DNA of 64,000 nt from Mucinivorans sp036654415 (GTDB taxonomy: Bacteria > Bacteroidota > Bacteroidia > Bacteroidales > Rikenellaceae), in the NCBI GenBank assembly GCA_036654415.1, contig JAVVSB010000004.1:13553-77552 (forward strand), in the 5' to 3' direction. Positions 1 to 8,572 of the stretch are shown here, piece by piece. The translations under genes and the position numbers were made by a program. The notes below the pieces were generated by a model that worked only from the letters and a program-made list of their open reading frames with translations, searched no databases and was not told where the DNA came from. The first letter of the stretch is position 1. Every line of letters begins with the position of its first letter.

Positions 1-383
1 CTTCCAACAAAAGTGAAATAATGGTTGGTTACGGAACCCTGTATGGTGACACTTGCGGAGCTATTAGCGTGATAGCAAACCTCTACAAAACAGATGTTTA
101 TCGCTTAGCTAACCATATTAACAAAGTACAAAATAAGATTATTCCTCAAAATATAATAGACAAGGCCCCTTCAGCCGAGTTGCGCGAAAATCAGAAAGAT
201 TCTGATTCGCTGCCTCCATATAATATTTTAGACAAAATTTTATTGGAATTAATTGATAACCAGCACTCGACACCAGAGATAGTAGCCTTAGGCTTCAAAG
301 AAGAGGTGGTTGAACGCGTAGTAAAATTGGTTCGGGGCAGTGCTTTTAAACGTTCGCAACTTCCACCTGCGTTAAAAATCTGA
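1..383 (+). CDS. nadE: NAD+ synthase, C-terminal part (5' end outside window)
   Basis: This is the C-terminal end of an ammonia- or glutamine-dependent NAD+ synthetase, which amidates deamido-NAD+ in the last step of NAD biosynthesis. The reading frame is open from base 3 and shows the family stretch SNKSEIMVGYGTLYGD, which lies near the deamido-NAD binding site, followed by the usual helical C-terminus. About 126 residues are visible; the N-hydrolase/ATP pyrophosphatase part lies to the left of the window, so the glutamine-dependent versus ammonia-dependent type cannot be decided. Its TGA stop is immediately followed by the stop codon of the convergent lrgB gene, with no spacer and no visible terminator. 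Confidence 0.93.
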   Translation, partial: SNKSEIMVGYGTLYGDTCGAISVIANLYKTDVYRLANHINKVQNKIIPQNIIDKAPSAELRENQKDSDSLPPYNILDKILLELIDNQHSTPEIVALGFKEEVVERVVKLVRGSAFKRSQLPPALKI

Positions 384-1079
384 TTACCAGAATACCCACC
401 ATACAATAGGCACCAAGATGGCGGTCATCATCCCCATCAGACCAATAGCGAGACCAGCAATTGCCCCTTCCAAGGCCCCCATCTCCATAGCTCGTGCCGT
501 GCCCACACCATGAGCCGCTGCCCCCATAGCCAACCCCTTGGCAATCTTGCTCTCCACGCCCATAGCTTTGAGTATTGGAGGGCCAATGATACCTCCCAAA
601 ATACCAGTCATCACCACAACCACAGAGGTTAGACCTCCGATACCACCATTACGTTCAGAGAGTGGAATGGCAATGGGGTTAGTCACCGACTTGGGCATCA
701 AAGAAGCTATTATATCGCCACCACTTCCAAAAAGATAGAGCACCCCTATCACGCTCACTACACCAACCAATGAACCCATAACGATGCTAACCATAATTGA
801 TGCTAAATTCTTTTTTAAATGCGAAGTCTGTTCCCATAAGGCATAGCCCAAAGCCACAACAGTAGGGCCCAACAGGAAATCAATGGGTAGGGTGGCTCGC
901 TGGTACTCAATATAGGGAATACCAGTTAAAAGCAGAAAGAGAATGACTATCAACATCGAGCTCAACAGCGGATGCAGTAGCGCACAACCTGTTTTACGAA
1001 AAAGCCAGCGTGAACAAAAGAAAACCACTAAGGTCAGCAACAAAAGAAATATATAGAGGAAAATTTTTGTTAACATCAC
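384..1079 (-). CDS. lrgB: LrgB/CidB-family membrane protein
   Basis: This is a 231-residue hydrophobic protein of the LrgB (CidB/YohK) family. These proteins act with LrgA/CidA holin-like partners and are linked to murein hydrolase control and, in some bacteria, to export of small metabolites. Several membrane helices are visible, and the family region SVTNPIAIPLS (about 130-141) and the GAAAHGVGTARAMEMG segment near the C-terminus are clear. It is the last gene of a tightly packed minus-strand operon headed by an M20 dipeptidase. Its expected partner lrgA is not adjacent but lies at 20098-20457 on the other strand. Family assignment is secure; the substrate or role is not. Confidence 0.9.
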   Translation of the reverse strand: MMLTKIFLYIFLLLLTLVVFFCSRWLFRKTGCALLHPLLSSMLIVILFLLLTGIPYIEYQRATLPIDFLLGPTVVALGYALWEQTSHLKKNLASIMVSIVMGSLVGVVSVIGVLYLFGSGGDIIASLMPKSVTNPIAIPLSERNGGIGGLTSVVVVMTGILGGIIGPPILKAMGVESKIAKGLAMGAAAHGVGTARAMEMGALEGAIAGLAIGLMGMMTAILVPIVWWVFW

Positions 1080-1085
1080 TATTGT

Positions 1086-1667
1086 TTAATAATCCAGTGC
1101 CTCAATCTGCCACTTTAAATCGGCTACATTTTCGGCCAGCGATAGTATTTGGCCACGCAAAAGGGGGCATGATTTATAAATCTCGCGCAGGCAATATGCC
1201 GAGGCTTCGGCTGTTATAAACGGTTGTAGTTCATCCATAACGTGCCCCGATGCCGACTTACCAATAATTAGGTAGGCCGCCTTTTTCTGTAACACATTGC
1301 CTGTCTGAACCCAATGCCTCGCAAGCAATAAATGGTCATCAGCTTTATAAAAAAGTTGCATCGCACACTGTTCAGCCAACTCCAACGTACTCCATTTTTG
1401 GCTCCACAAAATCATCTGTTCAAGGGTTACTTGCACTGGGTCTTCTATAAAAATAGCTGCCAGACGAAGTTCTCGCACCTCTTGTCGCCACAGTTCACCA
1501 GCCAAAGCGTGGTCTGGACCATAGAAAGCGCAAATATCTTTGATTGTTGGTATCGAAACACCGTAATTCATACCATATTGTACGCCACATAGTTCCATAG
1601 CACCAGTGATATGGCCGTTCATCTGTCGCCGAAGCGCTGAAAAAATTTTGACTGCTGTTGGACTCAT
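1086..1667 (-). CDS. DNA alkylation repair protein (AlkD-like HEAT repeat family)
   Basis: The 193-residue, mostly helical protein resembles the AlkC/AlkD HEAT-repeat DNA glycosylase superfamily, which removes cationic alkylated bases. The segment LWRQEVRELRLAAIFIEDP (about 59-77) matches the family pattern of a helix pair carrying conserved W, RE and D residues. It is shorter than typical AlkD (about 230 residues), so it may be a divergent member with a different role. The start overlaps the stop of the upstream aldo/keto reductase by 4 nt, indicating translational coupling. Function is inferred from family only. Confidence 0.75.
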   Translation of the reverse strand: MSPTAVKIFSALRRQMNGHITGAMELCGVQYGMNYGVSIPTIKDICAFYGPDHALAGELWRQEVRELRLAAIFIEDPVQVTLEQMILWSQKWSTLELAEQCAMQLFYKADDHLLLARHWVQTGNVLQKKAAYLIIGKSASGHVMDELQPFITAEASAYCLREIYKSCPLLRGQILSLAENVADLKWQIEALDY

Positions 1668-2620
1668 CTAACTTTTGTTAAAAAATCTATTTTTGAAAGT
1701 TGCTCCTCAGAAAATGGGGCACTCTCCAGAGTAGTCAAATTTTGATGTAACTGTTCTGTAGAACTAACCCCAACAATGACTGAGGTGATATGGCCCGATT
1801 GCAACTGCCAGGCCAAAGCCATTTGCGAGAGTGACTCTCCGCGCTCATCGGCCACTAATTTTAGTGAGCGCACCATGTCAAGGTTTTTTTCGACCTCTGG
1901 AATTCTTAGAAAGCCATTAGGGTTGGCTGCCCTTGAATTTTCGGGTATCCCACCCAAATATTTTGCAGTAAGTTGTCCTTGAGCCAAAGGTGAAAAGCTA
2001 ACACATCCCAACCCTAAAGCACGATTAGTATCAAAGAGCTGTTTTTCTGGTTCTCGAACCAACATTGAATATTTGAGTTGGTTAACCACAACTGGTGTGC
2101 CCAAATCACGCAAAATAGCATATGCGGCCATAAGCTGCTCAGGAGGATATTTAGACAGCCCCACGTAGAGAGCCCGCCCACTACGAACGATGGCATCTAA
2201 GGCTCCCATAGTCTCCTCGAGTGGAGTATTGGGGTCGTAACGGTGGGAATAGAAAATATCAACATAGCGAACTCCAAGCCTAGAAATAGATTCATCACAA
2301 CTGGCAATCAGGTGCTTACGCGAACACCAGTCACCATAAGGGCCATCCCACATAGCGTGGCCTGCTTTGGATGTGATAATCATACCGTTACGGTGTGTAG
2401 ATAAATCCTCACGCAGAATACGTCCAAAATTCATTTCTGCTGCGCCCCCTGGGGGGCCATAGTTGTTAGCCAAGTCGAATTGGGTAATGCCTTGTTCCCA
2501 AGCTTGGAGCACTATATTGCGTGCCTTGATTAAGTCATCGTGTGCTCCAAAATTATGCCACAGCCCCAACGAAATGGCTGGCATCAAAAGGCCACTTCGG
2601 CCACAACGATTGTATTTCAT
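1664..2620 (-). CDS. aldo/keto reductase, YghZ (L-glyceraldehyde 3-phosphate reductase)-like
   Basis: This is a 318-residue NADPH-dependent aldo/keto reductase with the TIM-barrel motifs of the AKR14/YghZ branch. The N-terminal FDLANNYGPPGGAAEMNFG region holds the catalytic Asp and Tyr, the catalytic Lys is in IITSKAG (about 83-89), and the His is in DIFYSHRYD (about 121-129). The C-terminal SVIVGVSSTEQL matches the cofactor phosphate-binding loop. YghZ enzymes reduce L-glyceraldehyde 3-phosphate and methylglyoxal-type aldehydes; the substrate here is inferred. It overlaps both neighbours by 4 nt. Confidence 0.9.
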   Translation of the reverse strand: MKYNRCGRSGLLMPAISLGLWHNFGAHDDLIKARNIVLQAWEQGITQFDLANNYGPPGGAAEMNFGRILREDLSTHRNGMIITSKAGHAMWDGPYGDWCSRKHLIASCDESISRLGVRYVDIFYSHRYDPNTPLEETMGALDAIVRSGRALYVGLSKYPPEQLMAAYAILRDLGTPVVVNQLKYSMLVREPEKQLFDTNRALGLGCVSFSPLAQGQLTAKYLGGIPENSRAANPNGFLRIPEVEKNLDMVRSLKLVADERGESLSQMALAWQLQSGHITSVIVGVSSTEQLHQNLTTLESAPFSEEQLSKIDFLTKVR

Positions 2621-3672
2621 GGTTTGATGGCAATATAATATATTACAGGATTATGGTCAGAATTTTCAAACTCTAAATCAATAGTCTGCACATCAAAAGG
2701 GGATACACCATCTCCAAAAGCCGCAAAGTCAATAATAGTGCGGGTGGTAGTGGCAGAATCATAAGGCTGGTAACCATAACGAGCCGAAGGGGTAGTACCA
2801 TCGTATAAAAATGACTGACCTAAACCCAAGGCTGTGGATGAGACACTCTCGATTGGAAAATATTTATCGTCACGTTCGGCCTTTGAGGCCACATACAATG
2901 GCGGATTGGAGTTCCAATCACCTGCGGTAAATGAGAACCGTTTACCAAACAGAAAATTTTTCAAAAATTCCATCTCCTTAGAGCGCATTCCACCTCTGTC
3001 GTAAGCCGTATTATGGGTGTTACCTAAATAAAAAGTCTGGTCACTACCAACAATGGCAAACGAAGCCTCCAATAGACACCGCTTTAAATTAAAAATACTC
3101 ACTGGAAACGGAAATTTACTTGGATAAGAGTATCGAACCACCTGCTGTGGTTGGTGACGGGTCAAGATAACCACTCCTGCCTTGACAGAGCCTATGGGGT
3201 TGGTCAGTGGGATAGGAACGTATTGACTCACATAGTTGAGTCCCCACCAACCCATAAATTCGGGTAGGGCAGCCCTCAAAGAGTCGTACTCATTGAGGTA
3301 GTAACTCCTCTTAGACGGGAAATCAACCTCCTGAAGTAGGATAAAATCAGCATCGCGATTTTGCTGCAAAAACTCAATGATTTTGTGCATATTTGTCTCG
3401 GTGCGCTCTTTTGAGGTCTGCACACTATTACCTCCATCATAGAAAAAATCCATGTCAGAGCCTAATCCTGCGTAACCTATATTCCAGCTCACAATTTTCA
3501 GTTTGGTTGGTATACTATCGCCAGAGGGGCCTTCGTCGTACATCACCTCCATCGGCTCTGGAGTCCACTCTCCAGCCCAAAAAACAGCCAGAGTGATACC
3601 CAAAGCAGCCACAACACACAACACTACATATACGATAATACGTAGAACTCTATTTTTTGGCAAAATTTTCAT
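2617..3672 (-). CDS. endonuclease/exonuclease/phosphatase-family protein, membrane-anchored
   Basis: The 351-residue protein starts with a single hydrophobic segment (about 10-31) that would act as a signal anchor, followed by an exported EEP (DNase I-like) fold. Visible fold motifs are SWNIGYAG, LLQEVD (metal-binding Glu), GNTHN, GDWNSNPP and SDHNP at the C-terminus (catalytic His). EEP proteins cleave phosphodiesters in nucleic acids, phosphoinositides or sphingomyelin; the substrate cannot be assigned. It begins 23 nt inside the 3' end of the M20 peptidase gene. A second EEP gene (13803-14930) has a different membrane topology. Confidence 0.85.
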   Translation of the reverse strand: MKILPKNRVLRIIVYVVLCVVAALGITLAVFWAGEWTPEPMEVMYDEGPSGDSIPTKLKIVSWNIGYAGLGSDMDFFYDGGNSVQTSKERTETNMHKIIEFLQQNRDADFILLQEVDFPSKRSYYLNEYDSLRAALPEFMGWWGLNYVSQYVPIPLTNPIGSVKAGVVILTRHQPQQVVRYSYPSKFPFPVSIFNLKRCLLEASFAIVGSDQTFYLGNTHNTAYDRGGMRSKEMEFLKNFLFGKRFSFTAGDWNSNPPLYVASKAERDDKYFPIESVSSTALGLGQSFLYDGTTPSARYGYQPYDSATTTRTIIDFAAFGDGVSPFDVQTIDLEFENSDHNPVIYYIAIKP

Positions 3673-5008
3673 AGAACAGAGGAATTGTTTTTATACCGCG
3701 ATAGAAATTTTCAAGCGGAAAATTTTCATTAGGTGAGTGAATCGCATCAGTGTCAAGCCCAAAACCCATTAAAATTGATTTTATACCCAACACCTGCTCA
3801 AAGGTAGAGATAATAGGTATCGAGCCACCACTGTAAAATGGCAGAGGAGCCTTGCCAAAGGTAACCTCCATGGCGCGCGAAGCAGCAGCATAGGCCTTGG
3901 AATTAACATCTGCGTTATATGGCGTACCTCCATGCGATGGTGTAACTTTAACAGTAACCCCCTTGGGGGCAATCGCAAGAAAATGTTTTGTAAATTTTTT
4001 AATAATATCCGCGTAATCTTGTCCTGCCACCAAACGCATCGATATTTTTGCTGAAGCGATGGCTGGGATAACTGTTTTGGCCCCCTCACCGATATATCCC
4101 CCCCAAATGCCACACACATCTAAAGTTGGACGCGTTCCTTTGCGTTCCATGGTAGTGTAGCCATCTTCACCTACCAAATCCGTCACACCTATAGAGCTAC
4201 GAAACCGCTGCTCATCAAAAGGTGCTGAATTAATGGCCACACGCTGAGCAGCGGAAAATTCTTGTACATCATCATAGAATCCCCCAATGGTAATACGTCC
4301 ATAGTCATCCACCAAAGAGCCCACCATCTTCGAGAGCACATTGATAGGATTAGCCACCGCACCTCCGTAGAGTCCGCTGTGCAAATCTCGATTAGCGGCT
4401 TTAACCTCCACCTCGACATAGGCTAAGCCACGAAGCCCACAAGTGATAGATGGGGTATCGAAGCCCAAAAGCGAGGTGTCGGAAACCAAGATAACATCAG
4501 CTCGGAGCATCTCTTTATGTTGAGCCACCCATCGAGTAAGCTCTCCCGAACCTATCTCTTCCTGCCCCTCAAGCATAAATTTCACATTACACTTTAGTGT
4601 GCCAGTTGCCACCATCGCCTCCAAGGCTTTGATATGCATAAAACTCTGCCCCTTATCGTCGTCTGAACCTCGCCCCCATATACGTCCATCACGAATGACT
4701 GGTTTAAAAGGATCGGTATTCCAAAGTTCCAAAGGGTCAACTGGCATAACATCGTAGTGACCATATACTAAAACGGTAGGTGCCGCTGGGTCAATCAATT
4801 TTTCGCCATAGACAATCGAAGGACCATCGGTGGCATATACCTGCACACGGTCAGCCCCTGCCCGACTCAGGGCTCCACTAAGCCAACTGGCACAATCATC
4901 CATTGAGGTGGCATATCCACTATCGGCCGAAATAGAGGGTATAGATAGTAGTTCAAAGAGCTCACTAATAAATTTATCGGAATGTTTGTCAATGTAAGTA
5001 TTAACCAT
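3650..5008 (-). CDS. M20-family dipeptidase (metallopeptidase)
   Basis: This 452-residue cytosolic M20/M25/M40-family peptidase probably cleaves dipeptides using two zinc ions. The metal-ligand motifs are present in order: VYGHYDVMPVDP (His, with catalytic Asp two residues on), WGRGSDDDKGQ (bridging Asp), GQEEIGS (catalytic and metal Glu), VSDTS, and the C-terminal DAIHSPNE His. A lid/dimerisation domain is inserted after LRGLAYVEVEV. It is the first gene of the five-gene minus-strand operon and has a TACCTTTG -7 element 31 nt upstream. Confidence 0.93.
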   Translation of the reverse strand: MVNTYIDKHSDKFISELFELLSIPSISADSGYATSMDDCASWLSGALSRAGADRVQVYATDGPSIVYGEKLIDPAAPTVLVYGHYDVMPVDPLELWNTDPFKPVIRDGRIWGRGSDDDKGQSFMHIKALEAMVATGTLKCNVKFMLEGQEEIGSGELTRWVAQHKEMLRADVILVSDTSLLGFDTPSITCGLRGLAYVEVEVKAANRDLHSGLYGGAVANPINVLSKMVGSLVDDYGRITIGGFYDDVQEFSAAQRVAINSAPFDEQRFRSSIGVTDLVGEDGYTTMERKGTRPTLDVCGIWGGYIGEGAKTVIPAIASAKISMRLVAGQDYADIIKKFTKHFLAIAPKGVTVKVTPSHGGTPYNADVNSKAYAAASRAMEVTFGKAPLPFYSGGSIPIISTFEQVLGIKSILMGFGLDTDAIHSPNENFPLENFYRGIKTIPLFYENFAKK

Positions 5009-5039
5009 GGCAAAGCAATTTATGAAAAAATATTTTCAT

Positions 5040-5047
5040 CAAAGGTA
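5040..5047 (-). promoter_or_regulatory. -7 promoter element for the M20 dipeptidase operon
   Basis: On the minus strand this reads TACCTTTG, an exact match to the Bacteroidota -7 consensus TAnnTTTG. It ends 31 nt before the M20 ATG. No good TTG -33 element is visible. It stands back to back with the plus-strand -7 element at 5069-5076. Confidence 0.6.
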
Positions 5048-5068
5048 ATAAAATTAAAAATAATACCA

Positions 5069-5076
5069 TACCTTTG
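5069..5076 (+). promoter_or_regulatory. -7 promoter element for DUF2231-rubrerythrin
   Basis: TACCTTTG matches TAnnTTTG exactly and lies 40 nt upstream of the ATG at 5117. It makes the longer upstream reading of the DUF2231 ORF unlikely, because that reading would begin before the promoter. Confidence 0.6.
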
Positions 5077-5116
5077 CGGCAATATTTTTAATCAATTAAT
5101 AAAAATTATTATAAAG

Positions 5117-5563
5117 ATGAGCTCTTCTATGTTTCACCCTCTGTTGGTTCATTTTCCCATAGCACTGTTATTGGTGGGTTTTATCTTTGTCACCATAGCT
5201 ATTTTTGGACGTCTAAAGTGTAAAAACACCTGCGCGGTGACAGAGTCTGCAAACCCTTGCTGCATAGAGCGTGCTGGATATTGGTTACTTGTATTGGGGA
5301 CACTTGGTGCTATAGCTTCAGTGCTTAGCGGCCTATTTTTCACAACCGCCATGGATGGAATGATGGGACAAAAACGCGATATTCACCAACTTTTTGCAGT
5401 AATGACAATGAGTGTTAGCATCATTTCGGCCGCTGTTTTAACATATCACACCTACGGGAAGAAAAAATCATGCGGCGTATTTTGGATAGGGTATATCCTC
5501 TATGCCGTAGTTGCTGTACTGGTCTCGATAACTGGCCACCTAGGTGGTATGATGGTTTACTAA
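5117..5563 (+). CDS. DUF2231-family four-helix membrane protein
   Basis: This is a 148-residue integral membrane protein of the DUF2231 family with four predicted helices. The diagnostic N-terminal motif FHPLLVHFPIALLLVGF is intact, and further His residues sit near helix ends (RDIHQLF, TYHTYG, ITGHLGG). Such His residues could ligate haem, but that is inference. I chose the ATG at 5117, after the -7 box at 5069, over the longer frame starting at 4982. A Cys-rich loop (CKNTCAV...NPCCIERAG) separates helices 1 and 2. It is followed after 34 nt by the lipoprotein-type rubrerythrin, so the two are probably co-transcribed. Confidence 0.85.
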   Translation: MSSSMFHPLLVHFPIALLLVGFIFVTIAIFGRLKCKNTCAVTESANPCCIERAGYWLLVLGTLGAIASVLSGLFFTTAMDGMMGQKRDIHQLFAVMTMSVSIISAAVLTYHTYGKKKSCGVFWIGYILYAVVAVLVSITGHLGGMMVY

Positions 5564-5597
5564 ATTAATTTTAAAAACAAATAATTAAACAAAAAAC

Positions 5598-6212
5598 ATG
5601 AAAAAAGTACTTTTAATGGCTCTTGCCGCAGTGGCTATGTTTTCCTGCGCAAAACCCGAAAAAACAATCGAAAACCTTAAAGCAGCAGCCACTGGCGAAA
5701 GCAATGCCAGCGCACATTACGCTCTATACGCTGAACGCGCCGCTGCCGATAGCCTCTTTAACATTGCAGCAATGTTTCAAGCTACATCTGCTTCCGAAAA
5801 AATTCACGCCAGCAACCATTTGGCCGAATTGGCTAAATTGGGCGTAACCGATTTTACACCTGTCATTGAAGAGGTTGTTGTGGATTCAACTTATGCTAAC
5901 CTTGTTGCTGCTAATGCAGGCGAAGAATATGAATTTGGAACCATGTATCCTGGGTTTATTGAGGTTGCCATTGCCGAAAAGGCCACTGGTGCACAACAAG
6001 TATGCGAATGGGCTATGGCCATCGAAAAGAAACATTCAGAATTCTACAAAGCAGCAATGGCGGCTCTGGTTGCCGATAGTAGCGACAAGAACCTGCCAAC
6101 CGCATGGGTAGTTTGCACCAAATGTGGTGATACTTTCGTTAAGAACGATGCTCCAGCTGCTTGCCCACTTTGTGGTACCGTAGCCGAAAAATTCACCTCT
6201 TTCGGTATGTAA
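5598..6212 (+). CDS. rbr: rubrerythrin with lipoprotein signal peptide
   Basis: The 204-residue protein has a complete rubrerythrin: a ferritin-like diiron domain with ligand motifs TGESNA (E34), SEKIH (E67/H70), AGEEYE (E109/E112) and IEKKH (E143/H146), then a C-terminal rubredoxin domain with CTKCG (173/176) and CPLCG (189/192). Rubrerythrins reduce hydrogen peroxide in anaerobes. Unusually, it is preceded by a signal peptide ending in a lipobox-like AVAMFSC with Cys17, which would place it on the periplasmic face of a membrane as a lipoprotein instead of in the cytosol. It follows a DUF2231 membrane protein and ends at a strong terminator. Confidence 0.93.
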   Translation: MKKVLLMALAAVAMFSCAKPEKTIENLKAAATGESNASAHYALYAERAAADSLFNIAAMFQATSASEKIHASNHLAELAKLGVTDFTPVIEEVVVDSTYANLVAANAGEEYEFGTMYPGFIEVAIAEKATGAQQVCEWAMAIEKKHSEFYKAAMAALVADSSDKNLPTAWVVCTKCGDTFVKNDAPAACPLCGTVAEKFTSFGM

Positions 6213-6236
6213 TTATACAAAACTAAAACATTAAAT

Positions 6237-6274
6237 GGGAGCCTATTGTTAAGTCAATGGGCTCCTACTTTTTT
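6237..6274 (+). terminator. rho-independent terminator after rubrerythrin
   Basis: GGGAGCCTATTG (6237-6248) pairs with CAATGGGCTCC (with one G-U wobble) around a six-base loop, followed by a T run at 6269-6274. Confidence 0.85.
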
Positions 6275-6302
6275 AATAAGTTTCGCAATTCAATAAAATA
6301 AC

Positions 6303-6310
6303 TACCTTTG
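6303..6310 (+). promoter_or_regulatory. -7 promoter element for the LolA-like gene and rodA
   Basis: TACCTTTG matches the Bacteroidota -7 consensus and ends 13 nt before the ATG at 6324. A weak TTTCG at 6281 lies where the -33 element is expected. Confidence 0.6.
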
Positions 6311-6323
6311 TAAAAAAATAAAT

Positions 6324-7034
6324 ATGAGAAAACTAACTTTAATACTTGCCATAGTAATCGTAGCAATTAGCGGTGTAGTGGCTCAAACTCCAACTCAAAT
6401 TATTGCTCGTTACGACCAAGTAACTGGACTGGGTGATATAGGTAATACAAAATACAACAACCTAATGTTCGATGTGACGGTAGAATCACAGGGAATGAAA
6501 ATACCTATGAAAATTATCAGTTCTACAAACGACAGAATGCGTATAGAGATGCAGCAAATGGGTATGCAGATGTTGGTGATAATCAACGGAAACAAAGGGT
6601 GGATATCAGCCGCTGGGCAGGTTCAACCTCTTCCTGCAGAGGCTCTAAAACAACAGACTAGCCAAGGTAACGTATTTAGTTCAATGCGTTGGAGTCACGA
6701 CAAATTCGACATGGAATATCTTGGAGAACAAAAAGTTGGAGAGCAGACCATTGACAACATAAAAATGACCGACAAAGACCCCAATGCAAAACTAAAAGAG
6801 GTGACTGTTGGCTTCGATAAAGCTACTGGTTTTGCAGTTTCGTGTATTGGCAAGGCAGATGGGGTTGATGTAGAAATAACTTTTGCCGATTATAAACCTA
6901 TGGCCAATGTGTTTATGATACCAACGATAATCAACAACAAAATGGGTGGCAAAAATATAGCCAAAATGGTCATTGAGAATCTGACAACTGATTGCCAAGT
7001 TAATGACGAAATGTTTGCCGAGCCTAAAAAATAA
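6324..7034 (+). CDS. exported LolA-like (outer-membrane lipoprotein-sorting fold) protein
   Basis: The 236-residue protein has a signal peptide (about 1-20, ending GVVAQ) and a mature part rich in short beta strands. It resembles the LolA/LolB-like superfamily proteins common in Bacteroidota: TPTQIIARYDQVTG at the start, then a stretch describing change in a measured factor (NDRMRIEMQ...NGNKGWIS). These are often annotated as outer-membrane lipoprotein-sorting proteins, but true LolA function is not shown here. It has its own promoter and is followed after 22 nt by rodA, which suggests an envelope role. Fold assignment is moderate; function is unknown. Confidence 0.75.
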   Translation: MRKLTLILAIVIVAISGVVAQTPTQIIARYDQVTGLGDIGNTKYNNLMFDVTVESQGMKIPMKIISSTNDRMRIEMQQMGMQMLVIINGNKGWISAAGQVQPLPAEALKQQTSQGNVFSSMRWSHDKFDMEYLGEQKVGEQTIDNIKMTDKDPNAKLKEVTVGFDKATGFAVSCIGKADGVDVEITFADYKPMANVFMIPTIINNKMGGKNIAKMVIENLTTDCQVNDEMFAEPKK

Positions 7035-7056
7035 AGAGGGGTAAGCGGCAGGCTTT

Positions 7057-8478
7057 ATGAATAATTCAAATACGATAGGTCTAACTAAAAACAACATAGA
7101 TTGGATAACGATTCTTCTCTATGTTGTTTTGGTGTTTTTTGGATGGGTGAGTATATATGCAGCTGTCTATAACGACGACCACCGCAGTGTGTTCGACATC
7201 ACCCAACGTTATGGGATGCAATTGGTATGGATAGGCATCAGTTTTTTGGTCGCTATGGTCATTGTGCTTACCGACCAAAAATACTACCATATTTTTTCGT
7301 ACCCCTTCTATTGGTTTATGTTGCTGATGATGGTGGGTACGCTGTTTTTAGGGCGCGAAGTCAATGGAGCCCGCTCATGGTTCGACATAGCAGGGGTGCG
7401 CATTCAGCCTGTGGAGTTTATGAAGTTGGCCACAGCTTTGGCCTTGGCTCGATTTATGAGTTCCTACCATTTTGATATTCGCAAAAGTAAATCACTCTAT
7501 TACATAGGACTAATCATAGGTGTTCCAGTGGTTTTTATCCTGATGCAGAACGACACAGGTTCGGCACTAGTCTCTGCCGCTTTTTTAATAATGCTCTATC
7601 GCGAAGGATTTGGTAAGATTATCTATATTTTAAGTGGGTTATTTGTGATATTGGTCATTAGCACCTTCCTCCTAGAGGATGATATTGTACTATTACTGAT
7701 TGTATTGGCCACCCTTATTGGTTTTGTCATCACCAATCGACGATGGGATATTGCCATAAGGTACCTAGCCCTTTTGTTGCTCCTGGCCGCTTTAATTTGG
7801 TGGGGGGCTTTGATTGTGGGTTACAAGCTTAACCTATATTACTCACTGCTGGGGGCAATATTGCTCACTCTACCTATTGCGGCCAGAGCGAACTACACCA
7901 TGCGCCTTAAACAAGTGGGCACACTGATAATTATAGCCTCTATGGCTCTAGCCTTTACCTTTGTGGTGGATTATGCTTTTGAAAATGTGCTACAGGCCCA
8001 CCAAAAAAATCGTATTCTCGACCTACTAGGCATTGTTAAAGACACAAAAGGTTTTAGTTACAACGTGATTCAGAGCAAAATAGCTATTGGCTCTGGTGGA
8101 TTTTGGGGCAAGGGATTTTTGGAGGGCACCCAAACAAAATTCAGCTTTGTTCCCGAACAAAGTACCGATTTCATATTCTGTACCGTGGGCGAAGAGTGGG
8201 GGTTTGTAGGTTCAGCCATCGTTGTGACACTCTTCACCATTCTCATCATCCGACTAATGAAGATGGGTGAACGCCAGCATGAACCTTTTGCACGTATCTA
8301 CTGTTATTCGGTAGCCTCAATATTTTTTGTCCATTTCTTGATTAATATTGCCATGACCATAGGTCTATTCCCTGTTGTTGGGATTCCGCTACCTTTCTTT
8401 AGTTATGGCGGCTCATCGCTGTTGGCCTTCACTATTTTACTCTTTATTGCCATACGGCTCGATAGTTCGCAAGTATAG
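7057..8478 (+). CDS. rodA: RodA, SEDS-family peptidoglycan glycosyltransferase
   Basis: This is a 473-residue SEDS (FtsW/RodA/SpoVE) polytopic membrane protein, which polymerises lipid II during cell elongation together with a class B PBP. Ten or so helices are visible, with the family motifs GARSWFDIAGVRIQPVEFMK (about 105-124), the essential Asp loop AHQKNRILDLL and the C-terminal MTIGLFPVVGIPLPFFSYGGSS. It is longer than many RodA proteins because of two extra hydrophobic segments in the middle (about 205-290), as in other Bacteroidales. In many relatives rodA follows mreBCD and mrdA; here it stands with a LolA-like gene only. Confidence 0.93.
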   Translation: MNNSNTIGLTKNNIDWITILLYVVLVFFGWVSIYAAVYNDDHRSVFDITQRYGMQLVWIGISFLVAMVIVLTDQKYYHIFSYPFYWFMLLMMVGTLFLGREVNGARSWFDIAGVRIQPVEFMKLATALALARFMSSYHFDIRKSKSLYYIGLIIGVPVVFILMQNDTGSALVSAAFLIMLYREGFGKIIYILSGLFVILVISTFLLEDDIVLLLIVLATLIGFVITNRRWDIAIRYLALLLLLAALIWWGALIVGYKLNLYYSLLGAILLTLPIAARANYTMRLKQVGTLIIIASMALAFTFVVDYAFENVLQAHQKNRILDLLGIVKDTKGFSYNVIQSKIAIGSGGFWGKGFLEGTQTKFSFVPEQSTDFIFCTVGEEWGFVGSAIVVTLFTILIIRLMKMGERQHEPFARIYCYSVASIFFVHFLINIAMTIGLFPVVGIPLPFFSYGGSSLLAFTILLFIAIRLDSSQV

Positions 8479-8487
8479 CCCTTTTAG

Positions 8488-8519
8488 TTTGGTTTTAAAG
8501 CAAGAATTTAATATCTTTG
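8488..8519 (+). promoter_or_regulatory. promoter of gpsA-pgi
   Basis: TTTG at 8488-8491 (-33) and TATCTTTG at 8512-8519 (-7) are separated by 20 bp, a full Bacteroidota housekeeping promoter. The leader to the gpsA ATG is about 50 nt and AT-rich. Confidence 0.75.
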
Positions 8520-8572
8520 TCAAACAAGAGGTGTGCTGTAACGCAGTTTTTTGTTAATTTATAGGCAAAAAT

